A stretch of DNA of 64,000 nt from Trogon surrucura (GCA_020746105.1 CM036658.1:33907004-33971003); one strand, 5' to 3'; positions 1 through 13,039 are shown, numbered from the stretch's first letter. Numbers and translations: made by a program. Notes: generated by a model not told the origin, from the letters alone.

Positions 1-1660
1 GTATCCTCTCCCAAAAGTGCTTAAAACAAAGTGTGGAGTAACTTAATTTTGAGACATCTCATTAGTATCTCAAAACAATAACAGATTTAATCCTTGACAC
101 TATATTTCAACCACCCACTGTACCACCTCATACTGTGAGGCAGGGGAAAAGCAACAAGTCCACGAACTCCAGCAGCCTGAAGATCCTGTCTAGTACCCTG
201 TCTCCCCTAGCTCATCATAGAGATCTGTGAGGATGAAGGCAGGAAGAATTTCTCACTTTCTGGTTGCATATTGATTTAAAGTAGAAAAGCATTTTAGAAG
301 ACAGTGCTTAGGATACCTCCTCAACAACTCACTACATCAACTGAGGCCTGATATTCCACAGCTTGATTATTATATGTCTAACAAGATGTGCATATGACTA
401 CAGAAATACATTTCCCACTTCATAATGAAGTTCAGCACACTACCCATTATCAAACCCAAGCAGCCATCACTTGAGAAGTCACTACTATACAGGCATATTG
501 AATCAAAACCTCAAGGCAAGCATGTAATAAAAACAGGACACTTGCAAATAATGTAAAAATGAATGTTTAACTTCATTTACAGATTCCTCCTCATGGACTG
601 TACTGGGTAACATAGTTTTCATGAAAATGCAAAAACAATAGTAAGTGTGTCAAAACCACAGAACCACATTTGAGGTAAAATAAAATGTAAAAATCACAGT
701 GAACTTTGACACCAGGGAGTGATGGACAGAAATACTGAAGTATGCTCTAGTAAACCAGTAAAACTAGTTACATACTTAGCATGCCACAGAGCAGTTCTGA
801 CAAATTCCACAAATTAAATTTTAAAGTCATTTATCTACCACTCTGCTCACCCCCATTAATCAAAAGTTATGGAAACAGGGTTCATGTAAAGCCTCAGGTT
901 CTTTAAACTTCTTTGAAATCTTCATATCCTGGTAAAAGCTAACAAAAAGATAATATTCTTCCTCATCCCACTCACCATTCAGCCTCTTCCACTCCAGCTG
1001 ACATACAACCCTCATGTTTTCTTGCCCTCCAAGAGCTCCACACGCCCCATTAACCCAACCCATTTAACTTCTATCTTACATGCTCTAAAATTTACAGTCA
1101 TCCATTCTTCCCTTCCATGCAAACTAGTTAAACACATATGGTTTGTTTCTGAAGTCCACTTGTCACATCTATTGCACCATGTTTCCTTCTTTCAACACAA
1201 GCATACCATCCAGCCTGCTACAATCCCCCTCCCTTAAACGTAAACTAGGCAGTCTTTAATTTAGTCTTTGGTTCCCTGCATTCTATTAAAACATTCATGT
1301 TCAGAACAACTACAACCATACTGACAGCCCAAAGTCTATAGTCCGTGTCTTACCCTCCTAACTCACTGTATTAAAAAAATCGCCTTCCCTAGTTCTGCAC
1401 TACTTTGCTTTCCCTAATTGCTAATATTGTAAACACAGAAACTCCTTCAACCACATATTTTATAAATAACTGAAAAATTAACTCCTGCTTTCTCCATATC
1501 TGTCTTCCTCTAAAAGTTGCCTAAATTTAGGTCTTGGGACTACACAGCATCAGGTAAATTTCAGCTTGTTTAAGAACTTACATCCTCTACACAACCTCCT
1601 TCTCAGGCTATCAATCACTTCATAATACTTCACGCAGTAGCCTAGTTATCACCTTTCACA
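1..1660. other. UGCG intron 1 DNA, nothing recognised
   Basis: AT-rich, with many short ORFs on both strands and no recognisable protein motif, RNA gene or repeat. By position it lies inside UGCG intron 1, or near its left end. Confidence 0.6.
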
Positions 1661-2565
1661 AAATCACAAAGCAACAGAGGCTGGAAAGGACCTCTGGAGT
1701 TCAGCTACTACAGCCCTCTGACTCAAAGTGGTGCTAACTAAAGTAGGTTGCTCAGGAGTATCCAGTCAGCCTTTCCTGTCTCCAAGCATGGAGACACCAC
1801 AACCTCTCTGGAAAGTCTATTCCAGTGTTTGACTAAGTTTAAAATGAGTCTTTCACTTTAATTTGTGCTTGTTGCCTCTCATCCTGTCACTGAGCACCAC
1901 TAAAAAGAGTCTTGCCCTGTCTTCCTCACACCCCTCCACCCCCTCAAAAATTCAGTGTTTACACACACCGATGGGATCCCCCTGAGCCTTCTCCATGTCG
2001 AACAGTCCCAGCTCTCAGCCTCTCCTTGTATGTCAGATGCTGCAGTCCCACCATCACCTCTTCAGCTCTAAGCAGATTTGGTCCAGTGTATTCACGTCCC
2101 TCATGGTGCGGAGCCCAAAACTGCGTGCTGCACTCCATACACATCCTCACTGGTGCTGTGTGGAGGGAAAGGATCACCCCCCCCTTACTCTGCCAACAAC
2201 ACAGTCCAGGGCACTGTAGTCCTTCTTTGCTGCCACAGGGACACTGCTAAGCATTGTCAAATTGGCATAAGCACTCCCAGGTTCTTTTCTGCCAAGCTAC
2301 TTTCTAGCCAGTCAGCCCTCAAGCCTGTGCTGATGCATGGAGTTATTCCTGCCAGGTGCAGGACTTGGCATTTTCCTTGGTTGAGCTTCCTGAGCTTCCT
2401 GTCAGACCATTTCTCCAGCCTGTCCAGATGTCTCTGAATGACAGCACACCCACCTAGTATATCAGCCTCTCAGTTCTGTATGGCCATCATGTTCCATCTT
2501 CCAAGTCATTAATGAAGATGTCAAACACTACTGGCCCCAGCACTGTCCCCTGATGATTTTGTGCA
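1661..2565 (-). mobile_element. Old CR1 LINE fragment, 3' end on the left
   Basis: The left edge has a decayed CR1 3' tail, then GGCTGGAAAGGACCTCTGG and the usual antisense CR1 phrases: catggagacaccacaacctc near 1789-1808 and agcctctccttgtatgtcag near 2017-2036. The right part (about 2400-2560) matches antisense CR1 reverse-transcriptase DNA around 'ctccagcctgtcc' and 'tcattaatgaagatgtcaaac'. Frames are heavily broken, so this is an old, dead copy inside UGCG intron 1. The right boundary is soft; weak similarity may run to about 2640. Confidence 0.8.
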
Positions 2566-5500
2566 TCTCAAACTTCGCATCCCTTTAGTGGCTTCCATCT
2601 TCTATCACAAGCTATCATTCTCCTATCCATGCACTGTGCACAGAGCAAACCACTGAAATTTGGTCCAGCTTTGAGCAGGACATTGAAAATGAACCTTCAA
2701 CAGACATTTTCAGCCTGAATCACTCAGACTTCCTTCAACATGTTGAAAAAACAACTCTCACCTCTGCCTCCAAGTTGTCAGTCTCAGCCATAGGGTGTTC
2801 CCATACCCGATCATTTTCCTGTACTCCTCCCCAGCAACTGTGCTTAACTTCATATCTTTGCATTGCTATCCTTCAGATTTGCCTCTGCCTACAGCACTAT
2901 CATTCACTTGCTGAGTAAAAGCAACCCACCAAGTTGTATGGATGTAACACTTGCAGAAAATACCTGAAGGCTTCAGTGTAAAGTAGGGTCCACACTCAAT
3001 GCACAGATTATTTTCCAACTTTTCATGCTTCTCCAGTGTCCCAGTTTGTAGTCAAACATCCAAAACCTTTTTAGCTTGCTGTTAACCCTCCAAGAACTTT
3101 TGCAGAAAGAGATTGCTAACAGAGATCATGCATTTGCTCCACTTTCTGTTCTACATACACAACATCACAGACAACAATCTATTGTTAAAAGTCACCACCA
3201 TTTTACATCAAGCTTGTCATCAGCTACGTAACTGGAAAAAAATATTTACCCTAATGGTGGACAACCTGCACAGAAAAGTTCAGTGTAAGTGGTTCAAGTT
3301 CAGTAAAGATCCAACTAAGGAATGAAGATAAACTCAAGAACACACACAGCATTCTGCATGTGCTAGACATCTTTCCAGACACTTCCTGGAGAGGCTTCAG
3401 TACAAGCACACTTTGCAGTTTTCTGTCTGAGTTTGATTATCAACGGGAGGGAAGGGTACCTCTCATCTAGGAAGTATTTCACATTATCTCCAAAGTCCCT
3501 CAAAATGTTATCTCACTTATGCCTGGTAACACTTGATATCAACAGGCAAGCTCTCTGAAGATCACCTTTTAAATTAGATCTACACTACATCCCCTGCTGG
3601 CTCCTAACTGTGACAGGACTGATTCTGAAGCACTTACACAAACCAAAGAAAATGCAACCCTATGATGACAAAGTGAATAATCAGCAGCACTTTTACCAGC
3701 TACTTTAACCAATCTATTGCCACACACTGGGAAATACAAGAAGCCTAGAAGAGAAGCACCCCACCAACAAGCAAAAACATCAAAAGGAGATGACAGAGAC
3801 AAAAAGAGAGGTCAGAGAACACAACAGCAGGGTAACCCTCGATGCAAATCATGGACTGAGCAGGAAGGGAGGAACAAAGAGGGTGACAAGACAATCAAAT
3901 AGGGCCAAGGGAAATCCAACTATTTTCTTAAGAATGAAAGGTCACAATTACCATATAGTAATAGGTTTTTATCCAAAAAAAATCAGAATTACTTCACATA
4001 AGAACATAAGTCAATTAGGAGCTCTGTAGGGTTTTTTGTTTAGATTTGGAAACATGTTTAGAAAGCTCTTCAATGTTGCAGAAGTACTTCAGGAAACTTG
4101 AGTTTTACGCATCTGTGCAAAGAGAATTTCCTCTTTGTGTGTATACTTATTACAGTAAGACTATTAATTACTTTTAGTTATATTCAGGTGTTCTATTACA
4201 TTTATGTTTCTGAAAGTCTTGAGTTTCACTTAGCAGACGAGGCACAATGGGCCCAGTTACATCCAAATGCCACACAAATACAGAATTCATTACCTCTTCA
4301 TTGACTAGTGTGGACAATTACACTATTTTAAAAAGCTAAAACCAGCAATATGTTTATCAACTAAACAACATGCATTGTCCTGACCACTTACACCTGGGAA
4401 CCGAGACAAACACCCTCACTATCAACTGACTATAGATGCCTTTAAGAAAGTGAATTACGTTAAGTGCTATAATTAGAATTGCCACTGACAACTGCTACAA
4501 GAACAACTGAGACTCAAAACCAGAACATGACTCCAGAGAGTCCAGTTCTGTGGACAAGGCAAACAATTCAGAAAGGTATAAAAACCTTACTATATTTACC
4601 AAACATTTTATAGGAACTCTGTGGCAGAGGCAATGGCGACTGCAAGTCAAAGACTGAATTTCGTTTAAGTTAAAAGCCACTCTAGCATCTCCCTGTAGTC
4701 CCAGAATAACTTTACAATACACATCTCTATGTGGTGTTCAGGTTGACATAATCAACAACAAAAAGTGAGTTATTTGGGAAAAAAAAAATAAATAAAACCT
4801 TTCACTCTTTTTTTAGACTGAAATCTGAAGACATAGTAGGGAAAATGAGATCAGATTGAGTATGCTTAAATAAGGCATCTTCTATGTTCTGCAGGCTAGA
4901 ACTACCTGTTTTGAAATACAGCTAGAACAGCAAATCCACTGCCACAAATCTTGCTAGCCAGGGATTCAAAATTACAAGTTAGGTTAGAGTGCCATATAGC
5001 CTAAGAAAATAACTTTATTTTTTGTTGGTTTTTGTTTGTTTTATTTTTCCTTGATTTCACAAGACTGCCGTTCAACTCTCCACATATCCTTAGAAGTTAC
5101 TAAGAATCATTAAAGAACTATTTCAGTAGATTACTAAAAATATCAAAATTTACCCCTCAGTTCCTTGAACAGCCCTTCAGCCAATACTACACATTTTTTC
5201 CCCTTATTTGCACATCATACACACAGTCCTCTGTCTCAGATATAGCTATATATATGGTCTTAGTTCTGAAAGTTCATTTTAGTTGTCCATACAACTACAC
5301 AATTTCAGATGGTTTCAGAATCAGTATATCAGATAATCTCCAACACTGAACTCTTCCTATTGGATCAGTTAGTGGTTCAACTCCAACGTAAAAGCCCATA
5401 GCAAGCAATGAAGGGTCCTAGTCAAGGTCTTGAGAATAAAGGATGGCAACTCAAACAGGTCAAATATCACAGCCTTACTACGCAGAGTAATCAGTGCAAA

Positions 5501-7727
5501 GTGCATTTTATCTGATTACTAGCTATAAAACCCTGCTATTTGGTCCGTGTTTATTGCACATACTTCACTGACTCAATATTGCCAAGAGGGCAGCAAACCA
5601 AGACTCACTGCGTAATGCCGTATATTAGAAAATACATAAAGATTGGCCTTTGACTTAACAGTGTGGCCAGCTGCATTTCACTGCTTCAGCCCACCTGTTC
5701 ATTCTAAAGGAGTATGAAGTCAACCTATCCTACTGCACTTATTTACAAACGAAAACCATTCAAAGCGTGGTTGGGTAGCAGGGGAATGAGGTGGCAAGAA
5801 CTAGATATTGCAAATGAAGTAAGGAAGAATGCTCTTCCCCTGTACGGTATCTTAGATATCCAAAAACCTCTATCTTTTAAAGTAATTACAGCACAAACCA
5901 ACACAACTGAAATCCTGTCACAACCTTAGCTTTGACAACTGCTGACAGTATGTCAAGACAAAACTTTCTTGAATAATTCCATGTATCTAGTAATTTCATA
6001 CATATTCTAAATATTTTGCTAAAATCAAACATCTAAAACACCAATGGGGAACAACAGGAGGAGGACTGCCAGGCCACAACAGGTTTGCTGACATGTTTCA
6101 ACGTTATCTTAGTACTCCAGTGGCAGAGATTAGCCCGTCAAACTTGCCAGCTCAGCATTGCTACATGCAGTGCAGATGGAGTAAACACGGCTCCTACACC
6201 TATGAGTTAAAAAAAGTTAAACTAACATTACTTTCCTTAAAGACAAAAGAGGAAGACTAACTAGTTTCATCTTTCTTCTTCACTTCCTTTAACAGGTACA
6301 GTGTAAGCAGTTTTCAGTATATGCCAAGTATCATGTAATTCTACTCTAATGCTACCTCTGGCCACTGACATTAAAAAGGAGTTTCTGTCCACAGGTGAAG
6401 TGGTCTAGGAAAGGGTGCACAGTGCTGTGCCTGCTGCCCAGGACAAAACAGTCTCTATGAGATAAGAGGCACTAGTAACAGTGTCCAGACACCAGAATTT
6501 TCAGGCCATGGCATTAACAACCACCATTTATCCAGGGTTCCTTCCCCGTAAGTGTGCTCCAGCAGCCAAAGCAAACACACACAGTTGTTTAACCTCCTTC
6601 TGCTCATTCCCTTCACAGGGGTATCTCACTTGCAGGACGAGGCCACTCCTCTACATACCATTCCATGAGATGATCTCAAAGCCCTCCTCCCTTGTGCCAG
6701 GCAGTGCTTACAAGTGGCACAGGCTTTAACTCATTGGAGCAGTGTTTTCTCCAGCCACCAACTGTATCGCACCAGCTCCAGTTTACCACCACCACCGAGG
6801 CCACTGCAAGATCTCCCTGGGTTGGCTGATGTAGGTGTCCAGTATTTCTTTAATTTCACTACAAGCAAAGAGCAGCTGCATGGTCATACTGTCGGGACTA
6901 ATGGTCCTATTTCCAGAGAACTGTCAAATCCCTGTAACTTGAGCAGCTCCTGCCAACCCAGCACAGCTTGCAATTTGGTCACTTCAGTGTTACCAGCTGC
7001 TCACCTTTCACCAAGGGCCACCTTTTTGCACTTGGCCACTAAATAATCCTGTTACAGCCAATCCATTACTCTAACAGTCAGCTCCCCGACTCTGGACCTG
7101 CTGAGATGGTATCTCAAAAGTCCTACTGGAAGAACACTTTTCTCCAAGGGTCTCAAAGGCTGGGACATGACCACTCAGTTCTTACCTGTTCCCTTCGCAG
7201 CTGGCAAGTTATACACCTGTTAACACGTTGTTTGTATTAACTCCCCATGCACAATACCTACCCTTGCAGCACAAATTCCTAATAACAAAAACTGCAACTC
7301 CTTCCAAATTTACATCACCACAAATACTTAACCCCCAGGACACACCAGTTCCAGCTGTTTCCTGCATCTCCCCACCAACCACTGTCACAGGCAAGACAGT
7401 CTCAACTCAGACAGTTCTACCTACTTTAAATTACTGCTAATCAACAGACAATTAATCACTGATTTGGTTATTGAGAAATAAAAGACAACCAACCAAACTT
7501 TTAGGGAGGTACATTTTGTCCTCCTTTCCCAGGCTCAGCATCAGTCAGAGACCTTTGCTCCCCACCTTTCTATGCGAATTGCTTTCATTTCCACTGATCC
7601 CTACGCTCAGTGTCTCCTAAGCCCTTCAGCAATGCAACACAGTCAGTGCATATTGATTTTTCTGCCACACCTTGCTTGTTACTGATTTTCCTCCACCATT
7701 GGTTGTTTCTTAACTGTTACTCTGCTC
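2566..7727. other. UGCG intron 1 DNA, nothing recognised
   Basis: Mostly AT-rich to about 6400, then more mixed composition at 6400-7700 with pyrimidine-rich stretches. I looked on the minus strand for UGCG exon 2 (the RLHLNKKATDKQ region) and did not find it. No RNA gene or clear repeat. The 6500-7700 part may belong to the LTR-like element that follows, but I cannot support that. Confidence 0.5.
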
Positions 7728-8340
7728 CAGCAGGTGTGCCTGCTCGAGTGACTTGCCTACAGGTTTCAGTTCCTTAGGCAGTCTCTGTCCCAGTACAGGT
7801 GTGCCATGGGCTGCAGTCTCCTCAGGGGTGGGTCACCCACAGGCTACCATCCCTCAGGGTGCATCCACCCTAGCACACAGGTTGCCCACAGGTCATAGTC
7901 CCTTCAAGGGTATGTATACGCGCTCCAGTGTGTCTCACCTGCAGTCCACGGTCTATTCAGGAGCACACCTGTTCCAGTGTGAAGCCTCCATGGGAGGTAG
8001 TCCCTTTGCATGTGTAGCTCCTGCCCTACAACGTCTCCTGTCTCTGGTTCTCCTCTGTTCTCCCCTCTTCCGTTTCTTAGTGCATTTCACCCATTTTTCC
8101 TCCCATTTGTTCTCCCACATGTCTCCCCCCATATTTCCATTTGTGTCCCCTGCCCTTCACAGCTGCAGCACCACACATGCTCATCTGATAGGCTAAGGTT
8201 TTAACATGCGGTGGGCTCCTTCCAGCAGCCTCAAAGTTGTCCAGAATCAGCCCACTGTAGTCCATGCTCTCTTCCCCCACCAGGCACCCTTGCAGCTCTG
8301 CAGTACTGAAGTCCTGTCATTTGTGCCCAGGACAACCCAT
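7728..8340. mobile_element. Probable endogenous retroviral LTR fragment
   Basis: The segment 7728-8020 is made of five or six imperfect units of about 40-50 nt, each resembling 'ctgctccagtgtgggt..cccacaggct..agtccctcagggg'. The next 300 bp are pyrimidine-rich and end in a 'ttccagcagcct..tgtagtcc' motif. This layout, and the wording of the units, resembles a widespread class of avian ERV LTRs that carry such internal subrepeats. No gag, pol or env reading frame, primer-binding site or paired LTR was seen, so at best it is a solo or partial LTR. The ends and strand are not resolved. Simple decay of a tandem repeat is the alternative. Confidence 0.45.
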
Positions 8341-9099
8341 ACAGCTAGTTTTCAAGAAAGAAGTTAATTATCCAAGTAAATATAACATCTAAAAGCATCT
8401 GAACCGTAATACAAGAAGATGATTAGCACTTACAAGCTATTCACATTTAAAAACAAATAAAAGGAACAAGGCAACCATGACCACAGGCAGCAGAAGCAAA
8501 TCTCTAGCATCCGTGAATTTAAGAGTAGCTTTGCTTTCAACAAGGGCTGGGGTTTATCACAGATACCTATCAGATGCACGTGGAACAGCAAGAAAGGAGA
8601 ACAGATAAGCACAACCAAAGCAAACAGAAATTCAGATATTTTCTGATCCCTGTAGTGATGCACCAATGGCCTTTTATTCAAGAGAGTACAATATGGTCTT
8701 CTACAGAGGAATAATTCTTAAACCTTTCCCTACACACTCACAGACAATTCCTCTGCAAGCTCAAGCAGGAATCTGCTTTGTTTGTCAGCCACTAAAATGT
8801 AAAGACTCCTCACAAACTCCTAACACATCTCTCCTTAGAGTTATCAGAGAAGGGTCTAGACATGCTAGATGTACTCCTTTTACTAGTGTTAACATTTAAA
8901 AAAAAAAGTGTACCTATAGCTAATATTCTGCCAGGTCAGCACAGAGTATTGTGTTACTTCTGTTGTTCTGCCATACACTCGTTGCAGAGTCAAAAACAAG
9001 AAAATCCAGGCATTTTGTAACTGCTCTGCACATCGGTCTCCAACCACCAGCAGAAAAGCCTCGCTTTACAGGTGTACCGACCAGCACACACAAGAAAAC
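8341..9099. other. UGCG intron 1 next to the promoter, nothing recognised
   Basis: AT-rich intronic DNA leading into the CpG island. A run of A residues lies near 8900. No gene, RNA or repeat seen. Confidence 0.55.
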
Positions 9100-10480
9100 T
9101 CAAGCCTTGCGCCGCAGCGCTGAAGGCAAACGACCAACGACCACGGCGCAAAAGTGGAGGGCCTGAACCCACTCGGGATGGGATCTACGCCAGGGCCAGC
9201 TCCGAGGTCCCGCCCGTGTCCCCACAGCGCCCGGCACGACCCCCGCGCTAAGGGCCAGGCCTCGGGCCGGGCGGGGCCGCAGGCGTGACTCTCCGGCCCT
9301 GCGCGGGGAGTGAGAGGCGGCGGGCTCGCCGTGCCCGGCCCCCGGGGGGGATTAGGGGGCTGGGAGGAGGGTAAAGGTGCCGCCGACCCGCGGGGGCGGC
9401 GGCGTGGGACGAGGCCCGCTGCCCCGGCCGCTCCCGCTCTGGGTGCGATGGCGGGCGGGGGGGTGGGTGGGGTGGAAGGTGGTGAGGAAACAACGCCGGC
9501 GCCGGCGCCACCCCACCCTCCGCCCGCCCTTGCCCGCGGCCCGCGCTTACGTGTAGATGATGGACATGAAGTGCATGAGCCAAAGCACGACGAAGAGGAT
9601 GAGCCCGAAGATGGCGAGTCCCTCCAGGGCCAGGGCCAGCACCGCCATCCCCGAGGGGAGGACGGAGGGGGGGCGGCGACCCGAGCGGTAGCCGGCGGCG
9701 GAGCGGGAGCGAAGGAAGGGAGAGAGGGTCGCTCGGCGGTCTGTCGGCTGCTGCGGGCAGGCTCCCGAGGTGCCGCCGCCTGCTGCTGCTGTTTCTCCGC
9801 CGCCCGGCGGCCTCCTCACCGCCAGCCGTTCGCGCACTGACGAGCCACCGGCCTCCCTGCCCGCCTGCCGCCGCCCGCCCCCGCCTTTCTGTCAGGCGCA
9901 GGCCCCGCCCGCCACCTCCCCTTTCGAGGCCTGGCCCTCGCAGAGGCGGGGCGGGTGGTCACGGGGCTGGCGGTGCCGGCGGTTGAGTCCGTTACCGTGC
10001 CTCTCCCGCCCGGGGCGCAGGGCAGGGCCTAGTCCGGCGTCTCGCCCGGGCGCCACCGCCGCTGCGTGACCTTGGGAGTGTCCCCTCGGGCCGGCGGCAC
10101 CGGGCGGGCAGGAACGGGGCGCGGGGCTGGCGAAGGGCAGGCGGGGCGCGGCCTGGCGGCGGGGGCGGCCGCTCCTCGTCCTCCAGTTCCGCCGGGAGTT
10201 TGTCAAAACGCTGCCGGCGCCGCCGGGGCCTGGCCGAGGGTCCCGCGGCCTGTCACCCGCGGGGAGCTCGGGTCGGCGCGAGCGGTTGTACCCGAGGTCA
10301 GGTAGCACGGACGGGCTGACAGGGCTGCGTGGTCTTCATCATGTCTTCTTGTTTTCGAGCCTGAACGCTTTCTAGGTGACCTTGGGTGCTGCAGGTCAGG
10401 ACGGCTGTTGGCGGCAGAGGCGTGCGGCGGGCAGGCCAAAGCCACCGGGCGACTGCCAGTCTCGGGCCAGTGCCCAGAGG
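9100..10480. promoter_or_regulatory. CpG island covering the UGCG promoter and 5'UTR
   Basis: GC content rises sharply from about 9100 to 10480, with dense CpG and many GC-box-like GGGCGG or CCGCCC motifs (for example around 9940-9960 and 10090-10160). The DNA on either side is AT-rich. The UGCG start codon sits inside the island, about one third of the way along. No TATA box is visible at a fixed distance, which fits a dispersed housekeeping promoter. The 5'UTR probably runs from 9649 to somewhere near 9800-9950 on the minus strand; the start site cannot be fixed from sequence. About 600 bp of island lies upstream of that, so divergent transcription to the right is possible. Confidence 0.8.
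9551..9648 (-). CDS. UGCG: Ceramide glucosyltransferase, coding exon 1
   Basis: UGCG transfers glucose from UDP-glucose to ceramide on the cytosolic face of the Golgi, the first step of most glycosphingolipid synthesis. Seen here: an ATG at 9648-9646 in a good context (G at -3, G at +4) opens a 33-codon frame. It starts [15 protein letters not shown] and ends in [11 protein letters not shown], nearly the same as the vertebrate UGCG N-terminus, whose hydrophobic segment (about residues 8-30) anchors the enzyme. The last codon is split after its second base by a GTAAGC donor (9550-9545), as expected for intron 1. The glycosyltransferase domain (D1, D2, D3 and QXXRW) is encoded by later exons outside the window. 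The frame stays open for about 63 codons upstream but without an ATG, so the conserved ATG was chosen. This is a partial gene; the rest lies to the left. Confidence 0.88.
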
Positions 10481-12794
10481 CTCCTGGTGCAAGAGTTTGT
10501 TCCTCTTTCAAGTCGCTTAGCCTTGCCTTTACGTCGTTCCAGTATTTATAGTTATTCCTGTTGCTGGGGTGCTGCCTGGCTTTTTGAGGAGATTCATGTG
10601 AGGAGTGTTGGCCATGCTTCTGTTCAGTGTTTTGGATCTGCAGTCAGAAATGGCAGTTTATCCCTTGTGCTTGTTGTGTAATAGATAAACGTGTTGCGTT
10701 GACTGCTTTAACTCCATTAATCTGGGGTATGCTGCGGAAAGATAAAATGGCTTGAGCGCCTGTTCCTGCAAACTGGCCTTGCCAGGTAAAGGTTAGTTAT
10801 AATCTGAAAGAGGCGTAGACACATGTTAAGAGATTATGGCCACCTGTACATGAGAAGGTACACTTTTTCTTCAGGGCTCTTGACCAGTAGCACTAGCAGA
10901 ACATTGAACCATATGCATGCTCGCTAATAGATTTTTTTTCCTCCACAGTTCTGAATTATTAAGGCAGATGAAGGAATGATCGTAAATTCTGCCTAAGAAC
11001 TCAGTCATGGTTTTTAAAACATCTTAGTCACTGTAACACTTTGAAACTGTAGAAGAATTAGATTTTGAGGTAGCTCTACTTGTGTATGAGAAGTTTGGAT
11101 GTACAGATCTAAAGGCGACTTATTCTTAGAAGAGCTAGGATCTCACGTGGTATGGCAAGAAAGTGACTAAATTTAAATTAGAAGCACCATTTAAAGCTGA
11201 CTCATGTAAGAACAGGTGAGGTATCAGTCCATCCTAGAGCCACCACTGCTTGCGTAGTCCGTTATTTCCTGCTTCACATTGGTTCCCACGTAAATCATGG
11301 TGGCAAGCAATATACCTGTGCACTGGCTTCAGTGTTTTCTTAGTAAAACTTCCTTAAAATTAAATTTTCAAGTAAAGCAAATGACCTTAAGTTTCAAGTT
11401 CCCCTATCACAGATTGTGTCCATATCTCATTTGTAACTGAAAGTAGCAGTCAGCTTTTAATTTTTCTGTTTGTTCCTGCAGTTAGAGTCTAGCGATCACA
11501 TTTATATTGACTTAAGATCACCTCACTGAGCTTTATATACACTTTTTAGCCATGATTTGAGTTGTCATGCTCCATTTTGGCACTGTCACAAGACTAGTCT
11601 AGCTAGAGAATTATCAGCTGAAATGTATGAGTTGTTAGAATATAGCTGATACAGCCCTTATCTGGTTGGATTGTCTCTTCCAGGGCAGAAACTGGCTGTG
11701 CAGAATGGTATCTTGGATTAAAATATGACAGGACAATGAATTTAAGAAGATTGAGTATCTGTCTTCAGTAGTCAGATGAGCAAATAGTCACAGTTTATTT
11801 AACTCTTTCTGGTTTTGAAGAAGTATCGAGCTGAAGCAGTAAAGCTTTTTGTTTGTCCTAGAAGGTGCTTGCCTACGAGATTATGTTGGCAGGGTGATTA
11901 TTTTGCAATAGCTAGGGTCAGTGGCTTCATACAAACAAACTTGGCTGAGCCTTCATTAAAAAAATGAATAAAGGTTATTTAACCTGCTATTGACTCCTGT
12001 ACTTCAGCAAACCATACTGATGAAGTCCTCAGTGTTATGTGGGTGTTACACAAAGCTGGTGAAAGTAACTTCGATTTAGCCAAGGACCAATCTTTTCTGC
12101 CATCCTCTCTGAGACAGCATTCCGTCTTCCTGGCTTTGCTGTATTGGGAAAAAGAACTTCTCCCTCTTGAGGGGTTTCAAGTGGAAGGAAATTGGAGCAT
12201 CCAACACTCGAGTTGATGTCTGGTTTAAAATAGGAAGCTTCTAAATACTTTCAGGAGATTCTTTGGGAGCATGGTGGGGGTTAAATCAGGAAATTTAAGT
12301 TAAGGCCTTCAGCCTGAGTACCTGCTCTAAACAAACCCTGCCACATGAGTTCTTTTAGCAGCTATATTAACCTTAGTGAGGGAGCAAAGAAAAGAGTAAA
12401 GGTTCCCTGGAACACGAGGCCATCTGGAACTGTGACAGTTCAGTGGCAGAGGACGTGGTCCTGGTGTCCCTTCTATTAGTACAGACTGTAACGATCACAA
12501 AGAGCAGCGTTCTCCAGACAGTGCAAGTCTGCCTCCTCAGAGATGCCTCATCATGCCTCAGAGGCATGATACACCCTGGTGTTTTAATCAAACGCTTTTG
12601 GCCTTATGCTAATATGTACCATATTTCAATTAAAAACAAACAACCTTCCCACATGTTATAGAGCTACTGTTCTTGATTCATTCATCAATATTTTTGCCAA
12701 AATATTGATAAATTTAGTAACAGTGTTTGAGTGTAGCTTTGTTGCAGACTGAAAAAGATTCATTTAATAGAAATGTCCTTCCTAAGGGACCTAG
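10481..12794. other. Region upstream of UGCG, nothing recognised
   Basis: Composition falls back to AT-rich just after the CpG island. Only short chance ORFs are present on either strand. No CR1, SINE or RNA gene seen. Confidence 0.5.
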
Positions 12795-12854
12795 GTGGCC
12801 TATCAGATATGAGACTTGTTGTTCCAACAGGAAAAATGAGGTATGGGAAGGGCT

Positions 12855-13039
12855 CTACCCACACTTGCTACAAGCGGGCTGATGGCTAAAAAGGCCAATG
12901 CGGGATAGGCAAGTCTGGTTGCAAAAGGCACAGTGGAAAGTCTCCTTAGGCAGTATTGGCGAGGCACAGTTCTTTCTGCGTTGTCTTTTCTCCTTGAGAC
13001 TAATTCTACGTGCATTCTCAAAGGAGGCAGCAGCGTTAT
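12855..13039 (-). pseudogene. RTE ORF2 C-terminal end with C2HC finger
   Basis: This is the 3' part of the same RTE ORF2, beyond the inserted CR1. Reading in frame from about 13037, it gives NAAASFENARRISLKEKRQR, then a short linker and the finger CAFC-N-QTCLSRIGLFS-H-QPAC, and ends KCG-stop at 12857-12855. The spacing C-x2-C-x12-H-x3-C is a complete C2HC zinc knuckle-like motif, and basic residues precede it, which fits nucleic-acid binding. The frame is intact to the stop. Joining it to WRHT on the other side of the CR1 loses only a few codons at most. Confidence 0.78.

Noticed and set aside
7753..8196. 147-codon ORF as a host protein
   Set aside because: Low-complexity Ser/Pro/His/Phe content and overlap with the repeat array; no domain recognised.
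1..9550. UGCG exon 2 inside the window
   Set aside because: Looked for the conserved RLHLNKKATDKQ region on the minus strand and did not find it; intron 1 appears longer than the available 9.5 kb.
9649..9837. N-terminal extension of UGCG by about 63 residues
   Set aside because: The frame is open upstream of the conserved ATG but contains no ATG; the codon at 9837-9835 is GTG. The region is GC-rich 5'UTR and the known UGCG start matches the downstream ATG.
9310..9840. 176-codon plus-strand ORF across the CpG island
   Set aside because: A product of GC-rich composition, antisense to UGCG exon 1, rich in Gly/Ala/Arg/Pro with no domain.
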